Assembly (NCBI GenBank): GCA_021298875.1
Contig: JAJTHJ010000124.1
Location: 1 to 13,472, forward strand
Source: Burkholderiales bacterium
GTDB taxonomy: Bacteria; Pseudomonadota; Gammaproteobacteria; Burkholderiales; Burkholderiaceae_F
DNA length: 13,472 nucleotides
Direction: 5' to 3'
In this document: positions 8,087 to 13,472 of the stretch, piece after piece
Layout of the letters: the number at the start of each line of letters is the position of its first letter
Position numbering within the stretch: position 1 is the stretch's first letter
Program-made: the position numbers and the translations under genes
The notes under the pieces: generated by a model
The model's input: only the letters and a program-made list of their open reading frames with translations
The model's database searches: none
Told to the model about the DNA's origin: nothing

Positions 8087-8180
8087 CTTCCCTCACCCGG
8101 CCGCTTCGCGGCCACCCTCTCCCGGGGGGAGAGGGTTTGAAGCCTCTCTCCCCCCGGGAGAGGGGCTGGGGTGAGGGAAG
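8087..8180. repeat. REP/BIME-like nested palindrome between pntAA and the NMO gene
   Basis: A 94-bp element is bounded by perfect 12-bp inverted ends (CTTCCCTCACCC at 8087-8098 and its complement at 8169-8180). Inside are a GGCCGC/GCGGCC hairpin with a 3-nt loop (8099-8113), a 9-bp hairpin CCCTCTCCC/GGGAGAGGG (8115-8135), and a second hairpin (8146-8162). A 19-bp stretch at 8115-8133 is perfectly complementary to 8146-8164, so the whole unit can fold as one cruciform or as separate hairpins. This CCCTCTCCC/GGGAGAGGG style is typical of dispersed intergenic REP-like elements in GC-rich proteobacteria. No U-run follows, so it is not a classic intrinsic terminator, but in the pnt transcript it could affect mRNA stability. 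The remainder of the 8036-8251 gap (about 70 bp toward pntAA, 50 bp toward NMO) shows nothing clear. Confidence 0.85.
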
Positions 8181-8251
8181 ACCGCAAGTAAAGCATTTGG
8201 CCTAGACCGAGGCACGTTCGCGCGAGCGGCACTTTGCGATACCCCGCCCCC

Positions 8252-9373
8252 TCAACCCTTCCGCCTGACCTCGCCGCCCATGCACAGCAAGCAGGCCGCA
8301 ACGATGTTGTCTTCCAGGTTGACCGCAAACTTGCCTTCCTTGTCGAACACGAGCTTCAGAAAGTCCAGCACGTTGCGCGCGTACAGCGCCGAACTGTCCA
8401 CCGGCACGGTCGCCGGCAGATTGGGCTGGCCGACGATGTAGACGCCATGCTTGACCACGGTCTTGCCCAGTTCCGACACCGCGCAGTTACCGCCCTGCTC
8501 GACCGCCATGTCGAGCACCACCGAACCGGGCTTCATGCTCTGCACCATCGCTTCGGTCACCAGCACCGGCGCTTTGCGGCCGGGGATCAAGGCGGTCGTG
8601 ATCACGATGTCCGCCTGCGCGATGCGCTTGGCGACTTCCGCCGCCTGCCGCTGCATCCAGGACGCCGGCATCGGCCGCGCATAGCCGCCGACACCGGCCG
8701 CGGCCTCGCGCTCTTCGTCGGTCTCGTAGGGCACGTCGATGAACTTGGCGCCGAGCGACTCGATCTGCTCCTTCACCGCGGGGCGCACGTCGCTCGCCTC
8801 GATCACCGCGCCCAGCCGCTTGGCGGTGGCGATCGCCTGCAAGCCCGCGACCCCCGCGCCCAGCACCACCACGCGCGCGGCCTTCAGCGTGCCGGCCGCC
8901 GTCATCATCATCGGCATCAGCCGCGGGTAGGTGGCCGCGGCCAGCAGCACGGCCTTGTAGCCGGCAATGTTGGCCTGCGAGGACAGCACGTCCATGCTTT
9001 GCGCACGCGTGGTGCGCGGCGCGGCTTCAAGCGCAAAGGCGGTCAACCCGGCCGCATTCATCGCGGCGATGCCGTCGGCATTGAACGGCTCCAGCATCCC
9101 GACGACCACCGCGCCACGCGCCATTTGCGCGAGCTCGTCCGCCGCGGGCGCGCGCACCTTGAGCACCATCTCGGCACCAAACGCGTCGGCTGCGCTGCCG
9201 ATGCGTGCACCGGCGGCTTCGTAGGCGGCGTCGGTCTGCCCGGCGTTGACGCCGGCGCCCGCTTGCACGACGACTTCGTGCTTGCCGCCGGCGGTGAGTT
9301 TCTTGACCGTCTCCGCGGTGGCGGCGACGCGCGTTTCCCCGGCCCGCGACTCCAGCGGCACTCCGATACGCAT
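8252..9373 (-). CDS. pntAA: NAD(P) transhydrogenase subunit alpha part 1 (NAD-binding domain I)
   Basis: Peripheral NAD(H)-binding subunit of the proton-translocating transhydrogenase. The 373-aa product is the usual length for split alpha subunits. It starts MRIGVPLESRAGETRVAATA, typical of the alanine dehydrogenase/PntA N-terminus. It contains the signature RAQSMDVLSSQANIAGYKAV (123-142), the Rossmann motif GAGVAGLQA (172-180) followed by acidic EASDVRPAV, and a second signature from about 254 (ADIVITTALIPGRKAPVLVT) to LDMAVEQGGN. It lacks the membrane helices, which pntAB supplies. The ATG at 9373 is preferred over the longer in-frame start at 9415 because AGGAG lies 8 nt before it and the family begins here. 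It is the first gene of the operon and is divergent from the nudJ-like gene; the promoter should lie in the 104-bp gap 9374-9477. Confidence 0.96.
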   Translation of the reverse strand: MRIGVPLESRAGETRVAATAETVKKLTAGGKHEVVVQAGAGVNAGQTDAAYEAAGARIGSAADAFGAEMVLKVRAPAADELAQMARGAVVVGMLEPFNADGIAAMNAAGLTAFALEAAPRTTRAQSMDVLSSQANIAGYKAVLLAAATYPRLMPMMMTAAGTLKAARVVVLGAGVAGLQAIATAKRLGAVIEASDVRPAVKEQIESLGAKFIDVPYETDEEREAAAGVGGYARPMPASWMQRQAAEVAKRIAQADIVITTALIPGRKAPVLVTEAMVQSMKPGSVVLDMAVEQGGNCAVSELGKTVVKHGVYIVGQPNLPATVPVDSSALYARNVLDFLKLVFDKEGKFAVNLEDNIVAACLLCMGGEVRRKG

Positions 9374-9381
9374 GGGAGGTT

Positions 9382-9386
9382 CTCCT
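9382..9386 (-). promoter_or_regulatory. Ribosome binding site of pntAA
   Basis: The minus strand reads AGGAG 8 nt before the ATG at 9373. This selects that start over the in-frame ATG at 9415. Confidence 0.65.
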
Positions 9387-9477
9387 GCTCTTGTGACGGC
9401 AGCCCGCGCGGGCACGCCTCTCTAAAATGCGCGCAAGCTTACGCGAAAGCGCCGCTGCGCTGCCGCCCCCGCCACCG

Positions 9478-10062
9478 ATGCGCTCCCGCTGGAAACCCGC
9501 TGTCACCGTCGCCGCCGTTATTGAGCGCGACGGTCGCTTCCTGCTGGTCGAGGAGCGCACGCCCGAAGGCCTGAAGCTCAACCAGCCGGCCGGCCACCTG
9601 GAGCGCGGCGAGGGCTTGCTCGAAGCTTGCGTGCGCGAGGTGCTGGAAGAAACCGCGCACGCCTTCACTCCGCAGTATCTGTTGGGCGTCTATCTGGCGC
9701 GGACGGAAGCCGCACGCGGGGCGGAAACGTATTTGCGCTTCGCTTTCGGCGGCGAGCTCGGCGCGCGGCTGCCGCAACGGCTCGACCGCGGCATCGTGCG
9801 CACGCTCTGGCTGACCGCCGACGAGCTGCGCACCCGCAGCGCGCAGCACCGCAGCGTGCTGGTGATGCGCTGTGTGGAGGACTATCTGGCGGGAAGGCGG
9901 TTTCCGTTGGATTTGATAGCGGTCGACCCATCGGCGCTCGGCGCGCCGCGCCCCCACCCCAGCCCTCCCCCGCAAGCGGGGGAGGGAGTCAAGCGATCCG
10001 CTCTGCTGCCTGCGTTGGAGCCTCAATCGGTATCCCCTCCCCCGCTCGCGGGGGAGGGTTAG
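9478..10062 (+). CDS. nudJ: Nudix hydrolase, NudJ-like, with a repeat-encoded C-terminal tail
   Basis: Cytoplasmic Mg-dependent phosphatase of the NudJ type (nucleoside di/triphosphates and HMP-PP in E. coli). The 194-aa product carries the Nudix box GHLERGEGLLEACVREVLEE at residues 39-58; Gly39, Glu45, Arg53 and Glu54/57/58 are present, while the late consensus Gly is Ala60. The family N-terminus WKPAVTVAAVIERDGRFLLV favours the ATG at 9478; an in-frame ATG at 9427 would add 17 unlike residues, and neither start has a clear ribosome binding site. The domain ends with VMRCVEDYLAGRRFPLDLI at about residue 150. From codon 158 onward the frame runs through the 120-bp palindromic repeat, giving PHPSPPPQAGEG and SPPPLAGEG, so the last 37 or so residues are probably not native. 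It lies just before mnmA, the same order as nudJ-mnmA in E. coli. Confidence 0.85.
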   Translation: MRSRWKPAVTVAAVIERDGRFLLVEERTPEGLKLNQPAGHLERGEGLLEACVREVLEETAHAFTPQYLLGVYLARTEAARGAETYLRFAFGGELGARLPQRLDRGIVRTLWLTADELRTRSAQHRSVLVMRCVEDYLAGRRFPLDLIAVDPSALGAPRPHPSPPPQAGEGVKRSALLPALEPQSVSPPPLAGEG

Positions 10063-10070
10063 GGTGGGGG
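9951..10070. repeat. REP/BIME-like inverted repeat across the nudJ end and mnmA start
   Basis: Two identical hairpins with 11-bp arms CCCTCCCCCGC/GCGGGGGAGGG lie at 9963-9986 (loop AA) and 10035-10058 (loop TC), separated by 48 bp. The outer ends also pair: 9951-9973 matches the complement of 10048-10070 with two mismatches over 23 positions, both allowing G-U pairs in RNA. The element resembles the one at 8087-8180 in design (C-rich arm, G-rich arm, paired outer ends) but differs in sequence. It contains the nudJ stop codon (10060-10062) and ends one base before the mnmA ATG, so the G-rich right end must act as the mnmA ribosome binding region. Confidence 0.85.
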
Positions 10071-10071
10071 C

Positions 10072-11211
10072 ATGGTTGCCGCAACCGGCACCCACTCCCG
10101 CATCGTCGTCGGCCTCTCCGGTGGCGTGGACTCCGCGGTCGCGGCCTACCTGCTGAAGCGGCAAGGCCACGAGGTCGTTGGTCTCTTCATGAAGAACTGG
10201 GAAGACGATGACGACGACGAGTACTGCTCCACCCGGCAGGATTGGCTCGACGCCGCCGCCGTGGCCGACGTGCTCGGCATCGACATCGAAGCGGTGAACT
10301 TCGCCGCCGAATACAAGGACCGCGTGTTTGCCGAGTTCCTGCGCGAATACTCGGCCGGCCGCACGCCCAACCCGGACGTGCTGTGCAACGCCGAAATCAA
10401 GTTCAAGGCCTTTCTCGACCACGCGCTGGCGCTGGGCGCGCAGCGGATTGCGACCGGCCACTACGCGCGGGTGCGGCACCTCGACGGCCGCCATCAACTG
10501 CTGCGCGGGCTGGACCCGGACAAGGACCAGAGCTACTTCCTGCACCGGCTGATGCAAGCGCAACTGGCGCGCACGCTGTTTCCGGTCGGCGAACTGCGCA
10601 AGTCCGAAGTACGCCGGATCGCCGCGGAGATCGGCCTGCCGAACGCGAAGAAGAAGGACTCCACCGGCATCTGCTTCATCGGCGAGCGGCCTTTCCGCGA
10701 GTTTCTGAATCGCTACCTGCCCACGCAGCCGGGGCCGATCAAGGAACCCGGTGGCCGCGTGCTGGGCGAGCACGTGGGCCTGGCCTTTTACACGCTCGGC
10801 CAGCGCAAGGGCATCGGCCTGGGCGGGCTGCGCGCGGGCAGCGGCGAGCCCTGGTTTGTCGCGCGCAAGGACATGGCGAGCAACATGCTGTGGGTGGTGC
10901 AGGGCCACGATCATCCGTGGCTGCTCGCGAGAAAACTCGTTGCGCAAGACGCGGCCTGGGTTGCCGGCGCCGCGCCGGCACCGGGCACGCGGTTGTCGGC
11001 CAAGACGCGCTACCGGCAGCGCGATGCCGAGTGCACAGTGACGGCGGTGAACGACGGCGGATTCCAGCTTGCGTTCGACGCAGACCAATGGGCGGTGACG
11101 CCGGGGCAATCGGCGGTGCTGTACGACGGCGAGGTGTGCCTCGGTGGCGGCATCATCGCCGCGACCGAAGTCGCGCTCACACCCCCATGGACCGCCCCGG
11201 CTTGTGGTTGA
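10072..11211 (+). CDS. mnmA: tRNA-specific 2-thiouridylase MnmA
   Basis: Makes the 2-thio group of (mnm5)s2U34 in tRNA-Lys, -Glu and -Gln, using ATP and sulfur relayed from IscS. The 379-aa product (E. coli 368) shows the PP-loop SGGVDSAVAAYLLKRQGHEV (16-35), FMKNWEDDDDDEYCS, the catalytic Cys105 in RTPNPDVLCNAEIKF, ATGHYAR, LDPDKDQSYFL and the persulfide-carrying Cys201 in KKKDSTGICFIGERPFREF. The C-terminal beta-barrel domain ends with CLGGGIIA. The ATG at 10072 puts the P-loop at the usual distance from the N-terminus; the only possible Shine-Dalgarno sequence is the G-rich edge of the preceding repeat (AGGGTGGGG, 10061-10069). The 3' end overlaps the convergent YitT-like gene by 35 bp, and the last residues (TPPWTAPACG) may have been acquired with that junction. 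Confidence 0.96.
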   Translation: MVAATGTHSRIVVGLSGGVDSAVAAYLLKRQGHEVVGLFMKNWEDDDDDEYCSTRQDWLDAAAVADVLGIDIEAVNFAAEYKDRVFAEFLREYSAGRTPNPDVLCNAEIKFKAFLDHALALGAQRIATGHYARVRHLDGRHQLLRGLDPDKDQSYFLHRLMQAQLARTLFPVGELRKSEVRRIAAEIGLPNAKKKDSTGICFIGERPFREFLNRYLPTQPGPIKEPGGRVLGEHVGLAFYTLGQRKGIGLGGLRAGSGEPWFVARKDMASNMLWVVQGHDHPWLLARKLVAQDAAWVAGAAPAPGTRLSAKTRYRQRDAECTVTAVNDGGFQLAFDADQWAVTPGQSAVLYDGEVCLGGGIIAATEVALTPPWTAPACG

Positions 11212-11488
11212 GTGCGAGCACGAGGGCACACGTCTTCAGCGTGAACGGCCAGCCCAGCGTACGCACCGCCAGCCAGACGAATGGCAGGTTGAGCGCGAAG
11301 AACACCGCGCCGGACGGCCAGCCGCTGGCGTAGTGCAGCAGCAGCGCGATGCCCGCCGTGCCGCCGGTGAGCAACCCGGCCTGCGCGTACAGCGTGACCC
11401 CCAGCGCGACGAACGCCGTGCGGGTGACGAGCGCCTGTGCGTCCTCGAACGCGCTGTGCGGGCTGCCGGTGGGTTTGGGTTCGAGCAT
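11177..11488 (-). pseudogene. YitT-family membrane protein, probably with an internal deletion
   Basis: The frame of 103 aa from the ATG at 11488 starts like a proteobacterial YitT-family protein: SAFEDAQALVTRTAFVALGV, then LYAQAGLLTGGTAGIALLLH, GAVFFALNLPFVWLAVRTLG and WPFTLKT. Family members (around 200 aa or more) continue with several further helices. Here WPFTLKT (residues 80-86) runs straight into ALVLALNHKPGRSMGV-stop, which resembles the normal C-terminal end of these proteins. The middle (roughly 100 residues, from memory of the family) seems to be lost in frame, with the junction near 11220-11232. The protein keeps only two or three helices and is probably non-functional. No Shine-Dalgarno sequence is evident. 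It overlaps mnmA tail to tail. A genuine short paralogue is the alternative. Confidence 0.6.
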
Positions 11489-11559
11489 CGCGGCGCAGTG
11501 TAGACAGCGAGGCCGCGGCGGGGCATTGTGCGGCTGTCCGCCATCTCTCAACGACCGCC

Positions 11560-13146
11560 ATGCGTTCGACCCGACTGCTGTTTGCCGCCTGCCTCGCCGC
11601 CACGCTCGCCGCCTGCGGTGGCGGTGGCGGCAGCAGCGGTAGCGGAGAACCGCCGCCTTCACTGCCGCCGGCGGGGCTGTTCCCCACGCCCGATCCGGCC
11701 GACCGCGTTTCGACCACCGCCGCCTTCGCGCCGGGCTGCGACGGGGTGCCGGCCAGCGGCACGCTCTATCCGGAAACCGAGGTCGAACCGCAAGTCGCCA
11801 CCGACCCGACCAATCCGCTGCGGATGGTCGGCGCCTGGCAGCAAAACCGTTGGTCCAACGGCGGCGCGCAGGGCGTACTCGCCGCGGTGTCCACCGACGG
11901 CGGCGGCACCTGGACGCGCAGCACGCCAGCGTTTTCGCGTTGCATCGGCGGCACGGTGGCCAACGGCGGCGATTACGAACGCGCCACCGACCCCTGGGTC
12001 GCTTTCGCCGCCGACGGCACCGCCTACGCGATGGCACTGTCCTTGTCCGGCAGCGGCAGCACGCAGGTCACCGCGATGCTGGTCGCCCACTCCACCGACG
12101 GCGGCCGCATTTGGAGCGCGCCGGCCACGCTGATCCGTGACAGCGGCGCGAGCTTCTTCAACGACAAGAACACGCTGACGGCCGACCGCAGCGACGCCCG
12201 CTTTGTCTATGCCGTATGGGACCGCCTGGGCCCCGGCCCGACCGGCCCGGCGCTCTTCGCCCGCACCACCAACGGCGGCGCCACCTGGGAGCCAGCGCGC
12301 ACGATCTACGACCTCGGCAGCAACGCGCAAACGATCGGCAACCTGATCGTGGTGGCGAGCAACGGCACGCTCGTCAACGTGTTTACGCGCATCGTCGGCG
12401 GCCGCAGCGAGGTGATGGCGATCCGCTCCACCGACCGCGGCACCAACTGGTCGGCGCCGATCAAACTCGCCGACCTGCTGGCCGTGGGCACGCGCGACCC
12501 CGAGGTGCCGTCGCGCACCGTACGGGACGGCGCGATCCTGGCGCAGGCCGCCCCCGGCCCGAACAACGCGATCTACATCGTCTGGCAGGACGCGCGCGGC
12601 AGCGACGGCCGGATCGACGCGATCCTGCTCGCCAAGTCCACCGATGCCGGCCTGACCTGGAGCGAGCCGGTGCGCATCAATGGCGACCCGACCGTGGCCG
12701 CGTTTACGCCGCAGGTCGCCGTACGCGACGACGGCCTGGTCGCCGTCAGCCACTACGACCTGCGCAGCAACACCGCCGACACCGCCACGCTGCCCGCCGA
12801 CTACTGGTTGCTGCGTTCCACCGACGGTGGCGCCACTTGGAGCGAGACGCGGCTGGCCGGCCCCTTCGACCTGGCGCTGGCGCCCGACGCCGGTGGGATC
12901 TTCCTCGGCGACTACCAGGGCCTGACCGCCAGCCCCAACGGCGTGCTCGCGTTCTTCGCGCAGACCACGCGCGACGGCGCGGCCAACCGCACCGACGTGT
13001 TCCGCCGCAACGTGGCCGGCGCGATCCCGGCCGCCCGCTTCGCCGCCGTGCCGCAGGCGGTCACGACCCCGAGCGCGCAGTTCGCGGCGCGCGTCGGCGC
13101 CAGCGTCGAACGCAACCTGCGCATCCTGCGCGAGTCGCCCCGCTAG
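11560..13146 (+). CDS. Asp-box (BNR/sialidase-like) repeat lipoprotein
   Basis: The 528-aa product has a lipoprotein signal: MRSTRLLFAACLAATLAAC with lipobox LAAC, lipidated Cys19, followed by a GGGGGSSGSGE linker. Six Asp boxes (S-x-D-x-G-x-x-W) are visible: STDGGGTW (111), STDGGRIW (178), TTNGGATW (236, with T and N substitutions), STDRGTNW (290), STDAGLTW (360) and STDGGATW (420). The spacing of about 50-70 residues fits a six-bladed beta-propeller of the sialidase/BNR superfamily. The repeats TEVEPQVATDPTNPLRMVGA and AIYIVWQDARG are typical of exo-alpha-sialidase-like exported proteins of unknown substrate. I do not see the arginine triad and FRIP motif clearly enough to call a sialidase, so catalysis is unproven. 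The ATG at 11560 is chosen because it starts the signal peptide; no good ribosome binding site is seen. It stands alone, divergent from the YitT-like gene. Confidence 0.85.
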   Translation: MRSTRLLFAACLAATLAACGGGGGSSGSGEPPPSLPPAGLFPTPDPADRVSTTAAFAPGCDGVPASGTLYPETEVEPQVATDPTNPLRMVGAWQQNRWSNGGAQGVLAAVSTDGGGTWTRSTPAFSRCIGGTVANGGDYERATDPWVAFAADGTAYAMALSLSGSGSTQVTAMLVAHSTDGGRIWSAPATLIRDSGASFFNDKNTLTADRSDARFVYAVWDRLGPGPTGPALFARTTNGGATWEPARTIYDLGSNAQTIGNLIVVASNGTLVNVFTRIVGGRSEVMAIRSTDRGTNWSAPIKLADLLAVGTRDPEVPSRTVRDGAILAQAAPGPNNAIYIVWQDARGSDGRIDAILLAKSTDAGLTWSEPVRINGDPTVAAFTPQVAVRDDGLVAVSHYDLRSNTADTATLPADYWLLRSTDGGATWSETRLAGPFDLALAPDAGGIFLGDYQGLTASPNGVLAFFAQTTRDGAANRTDVFRRNVAGAIPAARFAAVPQAVTTPSAQFAARVGASVERNLRILRESPR

Positions 13147-13178
13147 ACTGGCCGTCACTGCAACGCACAGCCCTTGCC

Positions 13179-13472
13179 ATGGACACCCTCGACGCCCAAC
13201 GCGCCCAAGTGCGCACCCGGATCGCCGCGCTGCGCACGGCCCTGCATCGGCATGCGCTGGCCGCGTGGATCGTGCCCTCGGCCGACCCGCACTTGTCCGA
13301 GTACCTGCCCGAGCGCTGGCAGGGCCGGCAGTGGCTGACGGGCTTCACCGGATCGGTCGGCACCGCCATCGTGACCGCCGACTTCGCCGGGTTGTGGGTG
13401 GACAGCCGCTACTGGGTGCAGGCCGAAGCGCAACTGGCCGGCACCGGCATCGAGCTGATGAAGGTCAACGTG
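13179..13472 (+). CDS. Xaa-Pro aminopeptidase (M24 family), N-terminal part (runs off the right edge)
   Basis: From the ATG at 13179 a frame of 98 codons runs to the window edge without a stop. The translation begins MDTLDAQRAQVRTRIAALRT and continues LAAWIVPSADPHLSEYLPER, WLTGFTGSVGTAIVTADFAG and LWVDSRYWVQAEAQLAGTGI. This is the N-terminal creatinase-like domain of aminopeptidase P, and it matches the longer 'eukaryotic-type' subgroup (about 600 aa), where the same positions read IVP-D-H-SEY, GF-GS-GTA and DGRY-LQA. The enzyme cleaves the N-terminal residue from peptides with proline in second position, using two Mn ions; the metal-binding M24 domain lies beyond the window. It begins 32 bp after the lipoprotein stop, on the same strand, with no clear ribosome binding site and no visible terminator between them. 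Confidence 0.88.
   Translation, partial: MDTLDAQRAQVRTRIAALRTALHRHALAAWIVPSADPHLSEYLPERWQGRQWLTGFTGSVGTAIVTADFAGLWVDSRYWVQAEAQLAGTGIELMKVNV

Noticed and set aside
8087..8180. Intrinsic terminator
   Set aside because: The hairpins are strong, but no T-run follows on either strand, and the nested symmetry is that of a REP-like element.
9427..9477. Upstream ATG start for the Nudix gene
   Set aside because: It has no ribosome binding site and adds Pro/Ala-rich residues unlike the family start at WKPAVTVAAV.
8234..9574. Plus-strand open frame of 446 codons over pntAA
   Set aside because: His/Arg-rich shadow of a clear pntAA gene.
9963..10058. Two hairpins as a CRISPR array
   Set aside because: Only two inverted (not direct) copies are present with one spacer-like gap, and there are no cas genes.
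9439..11229. Minus-strand open frame of 596 codons over nudJ and mnmA
   Set aside because: Composition is noise-like and both opposite genes have intact catalytic motifs.
11659..13158. Minus-strand open frame of 499 codons over the Asp-box lipoprotein
   Set aside because: Arg/Gly/Ala/Val-rich with no motif, while the plus strand has a lipobox and six Asp boxes.

Overview
The window looks like chromosomal DNA from a high-GC proteobacterium. It is most likely a betaproteobacterium of the Rhodocyclales/Burkholderiales type. This placement is an inference from four things: third-position GC strong enough to open long antisense reading frames everywhere, the three-subunit pnt transhydrogenase, the nudJ-mnmA gene pair, and GC-rich REP-like palindromes. 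No tRNA, rRNA, CRISPR array, phage gene or transposase gene was seen, and no gap between genes exceeds 300 bases.

Layout. (1) 1-3568, minus strand: a DUF2339 gene (giant polytopic membrane protein) followed, with a 4-base ATGA overlap, by a DUF3999 gene that runs off the left edge. The DUF2339 gene carries an in-frame TAG where the family has a tryptophan. (2) 3697-4992: divergent genes for a nicotinamidase (pncA, minus) and a small secreted DUF4124-like protein (plus). (3) 5009-9373, minus strand: a proton-translocating NAD(P) transhydrogenase operon in the order pntAA - REP-like repeat - nitronate monooxygenase - pntAB - unnamed 66-codon membrane ORF - pntB. From the monooxygenase onward the genes abut or overlap. 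(4) 9478-11211, plus strand: nudJ-like Nudix hydrolase and mnmA, joined by a second REP-like repeat that encodes the end of the Nudix ORF and also supplies the sequence just upstream of the mnmA start. (5) 11177-11488, minus: a YitT-family membrane gene that appears to have lost its middle, overlapping the 3' end of mnmA. (6) 11560-13146, plus: a lipoprotein with six Asp-box (BNR/sialidase-like) repeats. (7) 13179 to the right edge, plus: the N-terminus of an M24 Xaa-Pro aminopeptidase.

Together these are mostly housekeeping functions: NAD salvage (pncA), NADH/NADPH balance (pnt), FMN-dependent nitronate oxidation (NMO), nucleotide clean-up and tRNA thiolation (nudJ, mnmA). Nothing resembles a complete new defence or mobile system. 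The points worth a second look are the small ORF and the NMO embedded in the transhydrogenase operon, the repeat that has become coding sequence at nudJ/mnmA, the nonsense-interrupted DUF2339 gene, and the internally shortened YitT gene.
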